The notes: generated by a model not told the origin, from the sequence alone. Shown: positions 35,231 through 46,807, numbered from the stretch's first letter. The stretch: DNA of 64,000 nt from Zhongshania antarctica (GCF_014202945.1 NZ_JACHHW010000004.1:310001-374000), one strand, 5' to 3'. A program made the numbers and translations.

Positions 35231-35548
35231 ATGCGATATTACAGCCTCGAAAAATTGATCAATCTTTATGATGGTTATCGTAAGGTCTTTAAAATAGACA
35301 GCCATCACCTCATGCTGCTGCAAATCGACGGGCAGCGCTACCTCATTGAAAGTCAATGTCCCCACCGTGAGTACCCTTTGCGCAGCTCAGACGTTGAGGG
35401 CGGTGAACTGGTTTGCCCCCAACATGGCTATCGCTTTGATATTCGCAGCGGCGAATTGCTGGCGGCAAGTGAAGAACCCTGCCGCAACCTGCGCTGCTAT
35501 ACCTTGGCGGACAGAGACAATGAAGTGGGGGTCATGCTCGCCGAGTGA
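35231..35548 (+). CDS. Small Rieske [2Fe-2S] protein
   Basis: This 105-residue protein is a single Rieske domain: CPH at 43-45 and CPQH at 62-65 give the two Cys and two His ligands with the normal CxH-CxxH arrangement. It has no signal peptide and no oxygenase domain, so it is either a soluble electron-transfer ferredoxin or a subunit of an enzyme encoded elsewhere. The gene is flanked by an unrelated propeller gene and ends 7 bp from the convergent acetyltransferase gene. No oxygenase partner is in sight. Confidence 0.85.
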   Translation: MRYYSLEKLINLYDGYRKVFKIDSHHLMLLQIDGQRYLIESQCPHREYPLRSSDVEGGELVCPQHGYRFDIRSGELLAASEEPCRNLRCYTLADRDNEVGVMLAE

Positions 35549-35555
35549 GCCTAAT

Positions 35556-36470
35556 TCAATAAAAAGGCTTTAGTGAGCGCGGTTCTGCCGCGTGGCGCCA
35601 TAGCTGGTCAAACTTCATGCGATACTGGCGTGCAATGGCTTCGTCATCTGAGGATGAAATCTGTGCTATTTCGCTTTGATGAGGATAGGTGATGAGATGG
35701 TCTTCGTCACTCACAATAAAATACTCATCGGCATTCACGGTATAGTCGATGCTAAGAGTGCGCAGTTGCAAAATATGTCGATACTGCCGGCTTAGTTCAA
35801 CCAGCGGATGATGAGTCTCCCGCAGCGGGCGCTCCTCGCAAATCATGAGGAATACCTTGCTGTCTTGATGGCGGTGGGCAAACTCATAAATACAGCGAAT
35901 AAATTCGGCATTTGCAAACAGCGCTGGCTCGAGGCTATGACTGAAAATACGCAGTTCCCAGCGGCCATTTTTGCATAGATCGAGTACGCCTTGCGCTGGA
36001 TTGGCGCGCAGACCAAGGTCAACGTTAAAGCCGGGTGGCGCGTCCGATGTTAGTTGTAGATACATATGTTGATGGGCGATACCTGCGTCCATAAAACGAG
36101 GGCCTTTAACCCGGAAGCCTGCGGTTTCGTAAAAGGCGATGGCGTGAGTTTGGGCGCCAAGTTCTACCGCCGGATACTGGCGCTTTTCCGCTTCTTTGAT
36201 AATGGCGTTGATGAGTGCTTTGCCAACGCCTTTGCCACGATAGGGCTTGAGTACCGCCATGCGGCCGATAGCACCACCGTCTAGCATTCTGGCCGTGCCA
36301 ATGACTTTATCTTCTATGCGGGCGAGCCAGTGGCTGGCTAGGGAGTCAAATTCGTCGAGTTCAAGCGCTTCTGGGACACCTTGTTCGTCGACAAATACGC
36401 GGTGGCGGATTTCGGAGAGAAGTCCGGCGTGGTGTGCCCAATCGGCTTTAGCTATCGTAAGTGTCGTCAT
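35556..36470 (-). CDS. GNAT acetyltransferase with extra C-terminal domain
   Basis: The N-terminal half is a GNAT acyl-CoA-dependent acetyltransferase, with the acetyl-CoA loop RGKGVG after the core strand GRMAVLKPY. The C-terminal half (about residues 155-304) is a separate region, beginning near GVLDLCKNGRWELRIFSH, that I do not recognise beyond its conserved look; similar two-domain proteins occur next to purB-region genes in related bacteria, as far as I recall. ATG 36470 overlaps the end of the RoxA gene by 23 bp; ATG 36488 is possible. It is the last gene of the purB-side operon. Substrate is unknown. Confidence 0.75.
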   Translation of the reverse strand: MTTLTIAKADWAHHAGLLSEIRHRVFVDEQGVPEALELDEFDSLASHWLARIEDKVIGTARMLDGGAIGRMAVLKPYRGKGVGKALINAIIKEAEKRQYPAVELGAQTHAIAFYETAGFRVKGPRFMDAGIAHQHMYLQLTSDAPPGFNVDLGLRANPAQGVLDLCKNGRWELRIFSHSLEPALFANAEFIRCIYEFAHRHQDSKVFLMICEERPLRETHHPLVELSRQYRHILQLRTLSIDYTVNADEYFIVSDEDHLITYPHQSEIAQISSSDDEAIARQYRMKFDQLWRHAAEPRSLKPFY

Positions 36471-37581
36471 CAAAGTAGAGCGTAGCATTGCAATACAAGG
36501 CGTACAGCATTTCTTCGCTAAAATTGCGGAAATTACCTATCGATTTGCCGCATTCGATCTGACACAGCGCTCGCACATCGTCGCGATCCTGAGGTGGGCA
36601 GGCAAAGGCCACACCGTCGGCGAAGAGGTGCTGTTCATCGAAGGCCAGGCGGGCGCCTAGGCGCAGATGAAGGTCTATACCTTGGGCGCGCAGCTCTGCA
36701 AAGTCGTCGCGGCTGAGGCTGTCGTCGCGAAATTCACTCTGATCCGGCACCCGAGTCATCATTTCGCCAAACCAGCGCGCGAGCAGGGCGTCATTGTCGA
36801 GTTGTTTAAGCAATACAGCTTTTAATTGCGCGTGAACGGCAGGGGATATTTCACCAGGATTGGCGGCAGCGCTAAGCTGAGGGTCTTGATAGCGCTTGGA
36901 CTCATCGCTGCGACTGGCAATTTCATCGCTGAAATCCCCAAGCAGTGCGGCTTCTGATGGCGCTCTAAAACCCACCGACAGCGTCATGCAATCGTCGCCT
37001 TCGGCCACGCCCCAGTGGGCGACGCCGGGCGGCACATAGAGAATATCACCCGCTTCGAGCAGAAACTCTTGTTCGGTCTCAAAGTGTTGTAGCAGTTTAA
37101 GCTGGGGGTGGCTGTGCAACGGGGTGTCTGGCCCGCAATGACCGCCAATTTTCCAGCGGCGCTGGCCACTGCCCTGAACGAGAAAAACATCGTATTGGTC
37201 GTAATGCGGGCCAACATTGCCGCCATCGGTGGCATAACTGACCATAATATCTTCAGTGCGCCAGCGTGGCAGGAAACGAAACATCGCCATTAAATCGGCT
37301 AATTCCGGCAGGTATTGATCTACGCCCTGAACTAATAAAGTCCAGTGAGATGTTGGCAGGGTGGCAAAATCGTCTTCTTGAAAAGGCCCGTTGCGCAATT
37401 CCCAGCCGTCTTTAGCTTCAATAATAATACGACTATCGACGTCTTCTTCGCAGGCGAGGCCCGCAAGGTCATTGCCGTCTAAGGGACATTCAAACCCGGG
37501 CAGGGCGGCCTTGATTAAGACTGCTTTGCGCTGCCAGGCGGTATCCAGAAAATGCTGGGCATCAAATCCTTGCAGCGCCAT
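36448..37581 (-). CDS. roxA: Ribosomal oxygenase RoxA/YcfD (uL16 arginine hydroxylase)
   Basis: This cupin-type JmjC oxygenase uses Fe(II) and 2-oxoglutarate to hydroxylate an arginine of ribosomal protein uL16 in E. coli. The metal triad is visible as His126-x-Asp128 (in GPHYDQYDVF) and His189 (in PPGVAHWG). A jelly-roll core is followed by a dimerisation and winged-helix region. At 377 residues it matches the family. It lies 5 bp downstream of purB and overlaps the acetyltransferase gene, an arrangement that fits a co-transcribed block. Confidence 0.92.
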   Translation of the reverse strand: MALQGFDAQHFLDTAWQRKAVLIKAALPGFECPLDGNDLAGLACEEDVDSRIIIEAKDGWELRNGPFQEDDFATLPTSHWTLLVQGVDQYLPELADLMAMFRFLPRWRTEDIMVSYATDGGNVGPHYDQYDVFLVQGSGQRRWKIGGHCGPDTPLHSHPQLKLLQHFETEQEFLLEAGDILYVPPGVAHWGVAEGDDCMTLSVGFRAPSEAALLGDFSDEIASRSDESKRYQDPQLSAAANPGEISPAVHAQLKAVLLKQLDNDALLARWFGEMMTRVPDQSEFRDDSLSRDDFAELRAQGIDLHLRLGARLAFDEQHLFADGVAFACPPQDRDDVRALCQIECGKSIGNFRNFSEEMLYALYCNATLYFDDDTYDS

Positions 37582-37586
37582 GGCGA

Positions 37587-39008
<1,422 letters not shown>

Positions 39009-39662
39009 TTAACGAGGGATTTCAGTGCCAAGTAGCTGTTTAGTCTGGGCAAAAAGTCGGTTGCGCTGGAATATAAGTTTCCAGCGACTGCCGCCAGCTT
39101 GGTGCCACAAATAGCTGGCGCGAATTGATGCCAGCAGTAGACTGCGAATTCGCGCGGCATTATTCGGGTTTTGCAGCTCTTGGGCGCTGCCGGTAATTTG
39201 AATTCTGAAATTGTATTTGGAAATCGTATCTTGATAAATTGATGAAAGAGATGAGCTTAAGCTACTGATATCAATATTATTCATCTCTTTGTTTTTGGCT
39301 GCATGCTGCAGCCGGTTGCGCAGCAGCGAGGCGGTCGTATCGTCGCCCCGCAGCTTTTTGTGCAGGTGCAAAACCCCGAGGCAATAGCGCATAACCGCGC
39401 GGCGCTCACCGTAATCATTACCGCTCAATAGGTCGCGCAGGCCGCGAATGCCCACTTCAAGATTTTCGATACCGCCATAGGCCTCTTCTACCGTGGTGGC
39501 GGAGAAGGCAAAGAGGCTGTTGATTGACGCTTCCAACGCCTGGGGTTCGGCTTGGCCGGTGCGGGCGATTTGATCCACCAGTACCGTGCCCTGCACAATG
39601 GCGGCGAGGGCGAGAGTTTGCTGCCTAGCGAGTTGCTCGGGTTTGCTTAATGGGCTGTTCAT
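39009..39662 (-). CDS. hflD: HflD, high-frequency lysogenisation protein homologue
   Basis: A 217-residue all-helical protein of the HflD family, recognised by the N-terminal [18 protein letters not shown] and [17 protein letters not shown] segments and by its place between mnmA and purB. In E. coli it interacts with the lambda CII protein; its housekeeping role is less clear. It overlaps mnmA by 4 bp (ATGA), so the two are translationally coupled. Confidence 0.93.
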   Translation of the reverse strand: MNSPLSKPEQLARQQTLALAAIVQGTVLVDQIARTGQAEPQALEASINSLFAFSATTVEEAYGGIENLEVGIRGLRDLLSGNDYGERRAVMRYCLGVLHLHKKLRGDDTTASLLRNRLQHAAKNKEMNNIDISSLSSSLSSIYQDTISKYNFRIQITGSAQELQNPNNAARIRSLLLASIRASYLWHQAGGSRWKLIFQRNRLFAQTKQLLGTEIPR

Positions 39663-40774
39663 AATAAATTAAACCCTGCTTCGATCACGCCACCGCCAAG
39701 GCAAATGTCGCCATCGTAAAAGACCACGGATTGGCCGGGGGTAATTGCGCGCTGGGCTTCGCTGAAATGCACTTCATAGCGACCGTCGACGGTGCGAATC
39801 TCACAATCTTGGTCTGCTTGCCGGTAGCGGGTTTTAGCCTTGCAAACGTAGGGGAATTGCGGTGCTTGGCCGGTAATCCAGTGAATTTCGCCTACCTGTA
39901 GCGCTTGTTTTAGCAGCGCTGGGTGCTGGCCGCCTTGGGCGACTAGTAAAACATTGCGGGTTAAATCCTTATCGACCACATACCAAGGCTCTTCGCCGCC
40001 GCCTTTTACACCGCCGATACCCAAGCCCTGGCGTTGGCCAATGGTGTGGTACATCAGGCCGCTGTGTTGGCCCATGTCCTCGCCATCCAAGCTCTCAATA
40101 CGACCGGGCTTGGCGGGAAGGTATTGCTGTAAAAAGTCTTTGAAACGGCGCTCTCCGATAAAGCAAATGCCGGTACTGTCTTTTTTGTTGTGGGTGATCA
40201 GTCCGTTTGCTTCGGCGAGAGCACGAACTTCGGGTTTTTCAATTTCGCCAACAGGGAATAGGGTTCGGGCGAGCTGTTCGCTCCCCACGGCATGCAGGAA
40301 GTAACTTTGATCTTTGTTTGCGTCTAGGCCTTTAAGGAGCTGGCTGCGACCATCAACATCGCGACGGCGGGTGTAGTGACCGGTAGCGATATAATCCGCG
40401 CCTAAAACCAAGGCGTAATCGAGGAAGGCTTTAAACTTAATTTCGCGATTACACAGAATATCTGGGTTAGGAGTGCGTCCAGCCTTGTATTCGGCTAAAA
40501 AATGCTCAAAAACGTTATCCCAGTATTCGCTGGCGAAATTCGCGGTGTGTAAATGAATGCCCAAGGTTTTACAGACGGCGGCGGCGTCGGCCAAGTCATC
40601 TTTGGCCGTGCAGTATTCGGTGCCGTCGTCTTCGTCCCAGTTTTTCATGAACAGGCCTTCGACCTGGTAGCCTTGCTGCATTAACAGCAGGGCTGAAACC
40701 GAGGAGTCGACACCGCCGGACATACCGACGATCACTTTAATCTTGCTATTGTCTTGTTGCGTGTTCTCGTGCAT
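39659..40774 (-). CDS. mnmA: tRNA-specific 2-thiouridylase
   Basis: MnmA puts sulfur on U34 of Lys, Glu and Gln tRNAs. The PP-loop [12 protein letters not shown], the catalytic Cys in CNREIKF and the second Cys in GICFIG are all there. I take ATG 40774, which overlaps the TGA stop of nudJ (TGATG); an in-frame start at 40837 would add 21 residues inside nudJ and looks unlikely. Order nudJ-mnmA-hflD-purB is conserved in gammaproteobacteria. Confidence 0.96.
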   Translation of the reverse strand: MHENTQQDNSKIKVIVGMSGGVDSSVSALLLMQQGYQVEGLFMKNWDEDDGTEYCTAKDDLADAAAVCKTLGIHLHTANFASEYWDNVFEHFLAEYKAGRTPNPDILCNREIKFKAFLDYALVLGADYIATGHYTRRRDVDGRSQLLKGLDANKDQSYFLHAVGSEQLARTLFPVGEIEKPEVRALAEANGLITHNKKDSTGICFIGERRFKDFLQQYLPAKPGRIESLDGEDMGQHSGLMYHTIGQRQGLGIGGVKGGGEEPWYVVDKDLTRNVLLVAQGGQHPALLKQALQVGEIHWITGQAPQFPYVCKAKTRYRQADQDCEIRTVDGRYEVHFSEAQRAITPGQSVVFYDGDICLGGGVIEAGFNLL

Positions 40775-41220
40775 CAACGCGTTCCGTAAATCATCGATAG
40801 GGGGTAGCGGTGGCCGCTGAGGTAGCGCTCTAGGCATTCCAATACCAGCGGGCTGCGTAGCATTGCTCGGCGTTCCTTTAATTCGTCATAGCTGAGCCAT
40901 ATGGCTTGCTCGATATCGCTGTCTAAAGCTTGTTCAGGACAAAACGCCACAGGCCGCGCAAAAAAGCTGGTGCGCTGGTAGGTTACGCCGTTGGCTGGGG
41001 CGGTGTAGAGGCCAAAGCCAACTATGCCGAGTATTTCAACCCGCCATTGGGTTTCTTCTAGCGTTTCTCGCTGCGCCGCCTCTAGCAAACTTTCGTTTTG
41101 CTCAAGATGGCCTGCTGGCTGGTTGATTACTCGTTGTCCGTTCTTGATTTCTTCAACAAAGAGAAACTTGCCGTCATTCTCAACGAGAGTAGCCACGGTA
41201 ACGTGGGGCTGCCAATCCAT
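40774..41220 (-). CDS. nudJ: NudJ-type Nudix phosphatase
   Basis: A 148-residue Nudix hydrolase placed next to mnmA as in E. coli, where NudJ acts on thiamine pyrimidine pyrophosphate and nucleotides. The Nudix box reads G-x5-E-x7-RETLEET (from GHLEQNE), but the last position has Gln where Gly is usual. ATG 41220 with GGA about 8 bases upstream is preferred to TTG 41232. It lies 46 bp downstream of rluE. Confidence 0.88.
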   Translation of the reverse strand: MDWQPHVTVATLVENDGKFLFVEEIKNGQRVINQPAGHLEQNESLLEAAQRETLEETQWRVEILGIVGFGLYTAPANGVTYQRTSFFARPVAFCPEQALDSDIEQAIWLSYDELKERRAMLRSPLVLECLERYLSGHRYPLSMIYGTR

Positions 41221-41266
41221 AGAGGAGTCCAAATGCTAAAAGCGGAATTGTAACAGCTGCCACGCC

Positions 41267-41917
41267 TTAAGGACTACGTTTGCGCGGTTTGGCGCCAAGG
41301 GTTTTGCCCTTGGTTTTCCGAAAAGGCGGTCTTGCTGCCGATTTCTTGGGGCTGGCATAGCGTTTAAATTCATCGCCAAGGGTGATTTTGCGGTGTTCGC
41401 CGGGAGCGAGATTGTCGACGCTCCAGTCGCCGATTGCGGCGCGAACTAGACGCAGGGTGGGAAATCCCACTGCGGCGGTCATGCGCCGAACTTGACGATT
41501 GCGGCCCTCACTTATTTGCAGGCTAAGCCATGATGTGGGAATGGCTGCCCGGTACCGCACCGGGGGATCTCGTGGCCACAGTGAGGTGGGTTCGGCGATG
41601 CGTTCGGCGTGAGCGGGCAGGGTGGGTCCGTCTTTAAGCATCACCCCGCGACGCAGCTGGGCGAGGGCATCGTCACTGATTTCGCCTTCCACTTGCGCCC
41701 AATACGTTTTACGTAATTTATGCCGGGGGTGACTAATTTGGTGCTGCAGCTCACCGTCGCCGGTCAATATCATCAGGCCTTCAGAGTCATAATCTAGGCG
41801 CCCCGCTGGATAAATGGCGGGTATCCTGATGTAATCAGCTAGGGTGGCCCGGCCATCTGAGTCAGTGAATTGACTCATTACTTGAAAGGGCTTGTTGAAA
41901 ATAAAAATGTCGCTCAC
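41267..41917 (-). CDS. rluE: 23S rRNA pseudouridine synthase RluE
   Basis: RluE makes a single pseudouridine (2457) in 23S rRNA. The catalytic motif is AGRLDYDSEGLMIL, with the Asp in RLD; the KTYWAQVEG and EGRNRQVRRM blocks are typical of the RsuA/RluE subgroup. It lacks the S4 domain, as RluE does. The C-terminus is very basic (PPFRKTKGKTLGAKPRKRS), suiting RNA contact. It is divergent from icd, as in E. coli. Confidence 0.93.
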   Translation of the reverse strand: MSDIFIFNKPFQVMSQFTDSDGRATLADYIRIPAIYPAGRLDYDSEGLMILTGDGELQHQISHPRHKLRKTYWAQVEGEISDDALAQLRRGVMLKDGPTLPAHAERIAEPTSLWPRDPPVRYRAAIPTSWLSLQISEGRNRQVRRMTAAVGFPTLRLVRAAIGDWSVDNLAPGEHRKITLGDEFKRYASPKKSAARPPFRKTKGKTLGAKPRKRSP

Positions 41918-41986
41918 GTTAAAATAGGCTCATTCATAGAAGAAATCTCGGTATAAAGTGTTACAATGTCGCGCTTTTTACCGAAG

Positions 41987-42006
41987 CTGTATTGTACCTA
42001 ATACAG
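41987..42006. repeat. Inverted repeat upstream of icd
   Basis: CTGTATT (41987-41993) and AATACAG (42000-42006) are perfect 7-bp arms with a 6-base loop, in the rluE-icd divergent gap. A possible icd promoter (TTGTGA 42019-42024, 17 bp, TACTAA 42042-42047) lies just after, so this could be a regulator site. Evidence is only positional. Confidence 0.35.
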
Positions 42007-42069
42007 TTAATCTTCGTATTGTGAGCAAGTGCGAGCACAGATACTAACTGATAAACCATGGAGTCAAAA

Positions 42070-43326
42070 ATGGGATACCAACATATCAAGGTACCTGCAG
42101 AGGGCGAGAAAATCACCGTTAATGCGGATCTTTCCCTGAACGTACCCGATCGGCCAGTAATACCTTTTATCGAAGGTGATGGCATCGGGGTCGACATTAC
42201 TCCGGTGATGATCAACGTAGTTGATGCAGCCGTAGCAAAAGCCTATTCAGGCAAGAAAAAAATCAGCTGGATGGAAATTTACACTGGCGAGAAAGCCGCT
42301 GAGTTGTATGAAGGCGACTGGTTTCCCGCTGAAACGCTAGACGCAATCAAAGACTACGTAGTAGGCATTAAAGGCCCGTTAACTACGCCAGTTGGCGGCG
42401 GCTTCCGTTCATTGAACGTGGCCTTGCGTCAAGAATTGGACCTGTATGTTTGTCAGCGTCCAGTGCGTTGGTTCGAGGGTGTGCCCTCACCTGTTAAAGA
42501 GCCAGGCAAGACCAATATGGTTATCTTCCGTGAGAACTCCGAAGATATCTACGCGGGTATCGAGTGGAAGGCGGGTACGCCGGAAGCAGATAAAGTGATT
42601 GAGTTCCTCCAAGAAGAAATGGGTGTGACTAAAATCCGTTTCCCACAGGAATGCGGTATTGGTATTAAGCCAGTCTCTAAAGAAGGTACCGTACGTCTGG
42701 TTCGCAAAGCGATTCAGTACACAATTGATCAAGATTTGCCGTCACTGACCATCGTGCACAAAGGCAATATCATGAAGTTCACCGAAGGCGCTTTCAAAAA
42801 CTGGGCTTACGAGCTAGCGATGGAAGAGTTCGGTGGTACCTTGATTGATGGCGGTCCATGGGTCAGCATTAAAAACCCAAATACCGGCAAAGATATCGTC
42901 ATTAAAGACGTTATTGCTGACGCGATGCTTCAGCAGGTGCTGTTGCGCCCTGACGAGTACAGCGTAATTGCTACACTCAACTTAAACGGCGACTACCTGT
43001 CTGATGCATTGGCTGCGCAGGTCGGTGGTATTGGTATCGCGCCAGGTGCGAACCTGAGCGATAACATCGCACTGTTTGAAGCAACTCACGGTACTGCGCC
43101 TAAGTACACCGGCCAAGATAAAGTGAACCCCGGTTCATTGATTCTGTCTGCCGAAATGATGTTGCGTCACATGGGCTGGAACGAAGCGGCGGATTTGATT
43201 ATCACCGGCATGAACGGTGCAATTCAGGCTAAGACCGTTACCTACGACTTTGAGCGTCTAATGGAAGGTGCTACCTTGCTGAAATGTTCTGAGTTCGGTG
43301 ATGCAATCGTTAAGCACATGGCGTAA
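42070..43326 (+). CDS. icd: NADP-dependent isocitrate dehydrogenase
   Basis: Converts isocitrate to 2-oxoglutarate and CO2 in the citric acid cycle. I start at ATG 42070 (MGYQHIKVP), as in Pseudomonas Icd, because GGAG lies 7 bases upstream; ATG 42058 would add four residues. The active-site stretch [13 protein letters not shown] contains the Ser that AceK phosphorylates in E. coli, so the same switch between citric acid and glyoxylate cycles is possible. [12 protein letters not shown] and [17 protein letters not shown] are conserved blocks. A strong hairpin follows the stop. Confidence 0.97.
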   Translation: MGYQHIKVPAEGEKITVNADLSLNVPDRPVIPFIEGDGIGVDITPVMINVVDAAVAKAYSGKKKISWMEIYTGEKAAELYEGDWFPAETLDAIKDYVVGIKGPLTTPVGGGFRSLNVALRQELDLYVCQRPVRWFEGVPSPVKEPGKTNMVIFRENSEDIYAGIEWKAGTPEADKVIEFLQEEMGVTKIRFPQECGIGIKPVSKEGTVRLVRKAIQYTIDQDLPSLTIVHKGNIMKFTEGAFKNWAYELAMEEFGGTLIDGGPWVSIKNPNTGKDIVIKDVIADAMLQQVLLRPDEYSVIATLNLNGDYLSDALAAQVGGIGIAPGANLSDNIALFEATHGTAPKYTGQDKVNPGSLILSAEMMLRHMGWNEAADLIITGMNGAIQAKTVTYDFERLMEGATLLKCSEFGDAIVKHMA

Positions 43327-43334
43327 AAAGTCCT

Positions 43335-43358
43335 CGCCACCAGCCTAGGCTGGTGGCG
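43335..43358. terminator. Terminator between icd and cspD
   Basis: CGCCACCAGCC and GGCTGGTGGCG form a perfect stem around TA (a 9-bp stem with a 6-base loop when folded). The T-rich TATTCTCTTC follows on the plus strand, and an A-run before it gives TTTTT on the minus strand. It should serve both convergent genes. Confidence 0.82.
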
Positions 43359-43376
43359 TATTCTCTTCAGTAAGCT

Positions 43377-43592
43377 CTATTCGGACGTTTCGGCTGCTTT
43401 TATGTCGGTAGCGTGCAGTCCTTTTGGCCCTGGTTCAGCTTTAAACACGACGTTTTGACCTGCTTTAAGGGTCTTGTAACCGTCCATAGTAATTGCTGAG
43501 TAGTGCGCAAATATCTCATCTTCGCCGCTTTCGGAGACGATGAATCCATAACCTTTGGCGTTATTGAACCACTTTACAACACCGCTTTGCAT
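43377..43592 (-). CDS. cspD: Cold-shock-domain protein CspD
   Basis: A 71-residue cold shock domain with the RNA-binding motif KGYGFI and the second motif IFAHYSAI. Its place next to clpS-clpA, transcribed away from them, and the C-terminal extension fit CspD, an inhibitor of DNA replication in stationary E. coli cells. A purine-rich AAGGAAGAAAGG precedes the ATG. Confidence 0.92.
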   Translation of the reverse strand: MQSGVVKWFNNAKGYGFIVSESGEDEIFAHYSAITMDGYKTLKAGQNVVFKAEPGPKGLHATDIKAAETSE

Positions 43593-43784
43593 AGCCTTTC
43601 TTCCTTAATTGTCGTTATAGTTATTCTAACGTTTACAAAAACTACCTTGTATTTGTTAATACCGCCCCCATTTTTAAAACAGTCCGGCCACGACGTCAAG
43701 TAAAGGTGTGTAAGATATGAAGTTGGTGAATTTCCCTATTGCGAAGGGTTACAGTGGTGCTAAGCTCAGGTAAAGTCAGTGAAA

Positions 43785-44135
43785 ATGCGAATTAATATAC
43801 AGAATATGGCGAATAAGTCCGACGAAGACGATCACGGCAGCGGTATAGCGGTTCAAGAGTCGAAACCAGAACTCAAGAAACCTCGTATGTACGCTGTGGT
43901 CTTGTTGAATGACGATTACACGCCAATGGAATTTGTGATCGAAGTTTTAGAAGACTTTTTTTACTTGGATCGTCAGCGCGCAACACAGATCATGCTCGCG
44001 GTTCACACTAAGGGTAAGGGTGTGTGTGGAATATTCACCAAGGACATTGCCGAGACTAAATCGGCGCTGGTGAATCAGTACGCTAGAGACAACGGTCATC
44101 CGTTACTTGCTGAGATAGAAGAGAGTGATGACTAA
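43785..44135 (+). CDS. clpS: ClpS, N-degron adaptor of ClpAP
   Basis: ClpS hands proteins with N-terminal Leu, Phe, Trp or Tyr to ClpAP. The core [18 protein letters not shown], with the Asn/Asp pocket residues, and the following [11 protein letters not shown] are conserved. The start is uncertain (GTG 43779, ATG 43785 or ATG 43806); I use 43785. It is 31 bp before clpA, the standard pair. Confidence 0.94.
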   Translation: MRINIQNMANKSDEDDHGSGIAVQESKPELKKPRMYAVVLLNDDYTPMEFVIEVLEDFFYLDRQRATQIMLAVHTKGKGVCGIFTKDIAETKSALVNQYARDNGHPLLAEIEESDD

Positions 44136-44166
44136 AACTGGTAATTGCAGAAGGCGAATATAGTCT

Positions 44167-46446
44167 ATGTTGAGCAAAGACCTAGAAACAACATTGAGTC
44201 AGGCCTTTAAGTCGGCCCGTAGCCGTCGGCATGAATTCATGACCGTCGAACACCTGTTACTTGCACTAGCAGACAACGAGGCCGCCGTTAAGGTGCTCGT
44301 GGCTTGTGGTGCAGACTTGCTGCAACTCAAGGGCGAGTTAAAAGAATTTGTCGAGGCCACCACGCCGCGAATCCCCGAAACCGACGTTGAGCGCGACACC
44401 CAGCCAACCTTAGGTTTTCAGCGTGTGCTTCAGCGCGCAGTATTTCATGTTCAATCTTCTGGAAAACAGGAGGTGACTGGCGCGAATGTATTGGTGGCGA
44501 TTTTTAGTGAGCAAGAAAGCCAAGCGGTTTATTTTTTGAAATCGCAGAGCGTCAATCGTCTCGATGTGGTGAATTATATTACTCACGGCATCTCTAAAGT
44601 GTCTGGTGCGGAAGGTATCGAGCACGACCAAAATCAAGATGCCGAAGGTGAGGGTGGTGATCCAGAGCAGAAGCCATTAGATAATTTCACCACCAACTTA
44701 AATGCCGAAGCCAAAGCCGGCCGTATCGACCCCTTAATTGGTCGCGCCGAAGAAGTGGAGCGGGTAGCGCAAATTTTGACCCGGCGTCGCAAAAACAATC
44801 CTTTGTTAGTGGGTGAGTCGGGTGTCGGTAAAACCGCGATAGCTGAAGGTTTGGCTAAGCGCATCGTCGATGGCGAAGTGCCAGACGTGTTGATTGGCAG
44901 CGTCGTTTACTCGCTTGATATGGGCGCTTTGCTGGCGGGCACGAAATACCGTGGCGATTTTGAAAAGCGCCTCAAAGGTTTGCTTGCCGATCTCAAGAAG
45001 CGCCCCGGCGCAATTCTGTTTATTGACGAAATCCACACTATTATTGGTGCAGGCGCGGCCTCTGGGGGCGTAATGGACGCGTCGAACCTCTTGAAGCCGC
45101 TGCTGAGTTCTGGACAGATGCGCTGCATAGGCTCGACCACATTCCAAGAATATCGCGGTATTTTTGACAAGGATCGCGCCCTAAGTCGCCGCTTCCAGAA
45201 GGTCGATATTAATGAGCCTTCTGTTGAAGATACTTTTTTTATTCTGAAGGGTTTGCGCTCGCGCTTTGAAAGCCATCATGAATTAAAGTACAGCGATGGT
45301 GCTTTGCGCTCGGCGGCAGAATTGTCGGCGCGCTATATAAATGATCGTTTTTTGCCCGACAAGGCAATTGACGTCATCGATGAAGCTGGCGCCTATCAGC
45401 GCCTGCAAAAGCCCGAGAACCGGATTGAGAAAATCGGTGTACCGGAAATTGAAGCGATAATCGCAAAGATTGCCCGAATTCCGCCGAAGAGTGTTTCTTC
45501 AGATGATCGCGCATCACTGGTGAAGTTAGAAGACAACCTGAAAATGGTGGTTTTTGGTCAGGACAAAGCGGTTTCCGAACTCAGTGCCTCGATCAAGCTG
45601 GCGCGAGCGGGGCTTAAGTCCCCTGAAAAGCCCATAGGCAGCTTCTTGCTGGCGGGCCCTACCGGTGTTGGTAAAACTGAGATTTGTCGTCAGCTGGCGA
45701 AGCTGTTGGGTTTAGAGTTGATTCGCTTCGATATGTCAGAATATATGGAGCGTCACACCGTCTCCCGTTTAATTGGTGCGCCTCCAGGTTATGTTGGTTT
45801 TGATCAGGGCGGATTATTGACGGACTCGGTCACCAAACACCCCCACTCGGTAGTGCTGTTAGATGAAATCGAAAAGGCTCACCCTGATCTCTTTAATCTG
45901 CTACTGCAGGTTATGGATCACGGTTCGCTGACCGATAACAATGGTCGCAAGGCGGATTTTCGCAATGTAATCTTTGTAATGACCACTAACGCTGGCGCAG
46001 AAAGCATTAGCCGTCGTTCAATTGGCTTTACTGAACAAGACAACCAGACGGATTCAACCGAAGCGATTAATCGCTTGTTCACGCCGGAGTTCCGCAACCG
46101 GCTCGATAGCATTATTGCCTTTGAGTCGCTGCAGCCCGATGTTGTGCTGACCGTAGTTGATAAATTCCTAGTGGAATTACAGGCTCAGTTGGACGACAAG
46201 AAAGTCGTCTTGCACGTAGACGATGATGCGCGGCACTGGTTGGTGGAGCACGGTTACGATAAGCACATGGGTGCCCGGCCAATGGCGCGGATTATCCAAG
46301 AGCATATTAAAAAGCCGCTGGCCGAACTGGTCTTGTTTGGCAGCCTGGAAAAATGCGGTGGAGTGGTCAATGTCAGCGTGAAAGGTGACAAGCTGGCCCT
46401 TGCTGCGGAAGCAGTTGAAGAAGAGGCGGGCCAGACCTGCGATTAG
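44167..46446 (+). CDS. clpA: ClpA, ATPase subunit of ClpAP protease
   Basis: A 759-residue AAA+ unfoldase: N-terminal Clp repeat domain (about 1-145), an acidic linker (DQNQDAEGEGGDPEQ), first ATPase (GESGVGKTAIAE, DEIHTIIGAG), second ATPase (GPTGVGKTEICRQL, LLDEIEKAHPD) and D2-small domain. It lacks the ClpB middle coiled coil, which separates it from the disaggregase. It delivers ClpS-bound and other substrates to ClpP, which is encoded elsewhere. It ends 10 bp from the convergent infA. Confidence 0.97.
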   Translation: MLSKDLETTLSQAFKSARSRRHEFMTVEHLLLALADNEAAVKVLVACGADLLQLKGELKEFVEATTPRIPETDVERDTQPTLGFQRVLQRAVFHVQSSGKQEVTGANVLVAIFSEQESQAVYFLKSQSVNRLDVVNYITHGISKVSGAEGIEHDQNQDAEGEGGDPEQKPLDNFTTNLNAEAKAGRIDPLIGRAEEVERVAQILTRRRKNNPLLVGESGVGKTAIAEGLAKRIVDGEVPDVLIGSVVYSLDMGALLAGTKYRGDFEKRLKGLLADLKKRPGAILFIDEIHTIIGAGAASGGVMDASNLLKPLLSSGQMRCIGSTTFQEYRGIFDKDRALSRRFQKVDINEPSVEDTFFILKGLRSRFESHHELKYSDGALRSAAELSARYINDRFLPDKAIDVIDEAGAYQRLQKPENRIEKIGVPEIEAIIAKIARIPPKSVSSDDRASLVKLEDNLKMVVFGQDKAVSELSASIKLARAGLKSPEKPIGSFLLAGPTGVGKTEICRQLAKLLGLELIRFDMSEYMERHTVSRLIGAPPGYVGFDQGGLLTDSVTKHPHSVVLLDEIEKAHPDLFNLLLQVMDHGSLTDNNGRKADFRNVIFVMTTNAGAESISRRSIGFTEQDNQTDSTEAINRLFTPEFRNRLDSIIAFESLQPDVVLTVVDKFLVELQAQLDDKKVVLHVDDDARHWLVEHGYDKHMGARPMARIIQEHIKKPLAELVLFGSLEKCGGVVNVSVKGDKLALAAEAVEEEAGQTCD

Positions 46447-46456
46447 CAGGTATCTA

Positions 46457-46675
46457 TTAGCGGCCGCGGAAAGTGATGCGGCCTTTGCTTAGGTCATAGG
46501 GGGTTAATTCCACCTTGACCTTGTCACCCGTTAGAATCCGGATGTAATGCTTGCGCATTTTGCCTGAGATATGGGCAGTGACAACGTGGCCGTTTTCTAA
46601 GCGCACGCGAAAAGTAGTGTTCGGCAAGGTGTCGATGACTTCGCCTTCCATTTCGATCTGGTCTTCTTTCGCCAT
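46457..46675 (-). CDS. infA: Translation initiation factor IF-1
   Basis: The 72-residue OB-fold protein is nearly complete as known in E. coli ([48 protein letters not shown]). It binds the A site of the 30S subunit during initiation. It lies after the ate gene on the same strand but 132 bp away, so it probably has its own promoter. Confidence 0.98.
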   Translation of the reverse strand: MAKEDQIEMEGEVIDTLPNTTFRVRLENGHVVTAHISGKMRKHYIRILTGDKVKVELTPYDLSKGRITFRGR

Positions 46676-46807
46676 TCGGCAACTATCCTCGAGAGTTTTT
46701 TAAAATTGAGTGCGATGCACTTTAGCCTTGGTGGCCGTCAAAACTGCGCGCATTTTGCCCTAATTTGATCGTGTTGGCAATTTGCAGGGGTGATTGGGCT
46801 AATATCA

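Noticed and set aside
39009-39662. hflD as a sign of a prophage
   Set aside because: HflD is a host gene in the conserved mnmA-hflD-purB block; no phage genes are nearby.
46436-46450. CCTGC-GATTA-GCAGG hairpin across the clpA stop as a terminator
   Set aside because: The stem is only 5 bp and no T-run follows; infA begins its convergent end right after.
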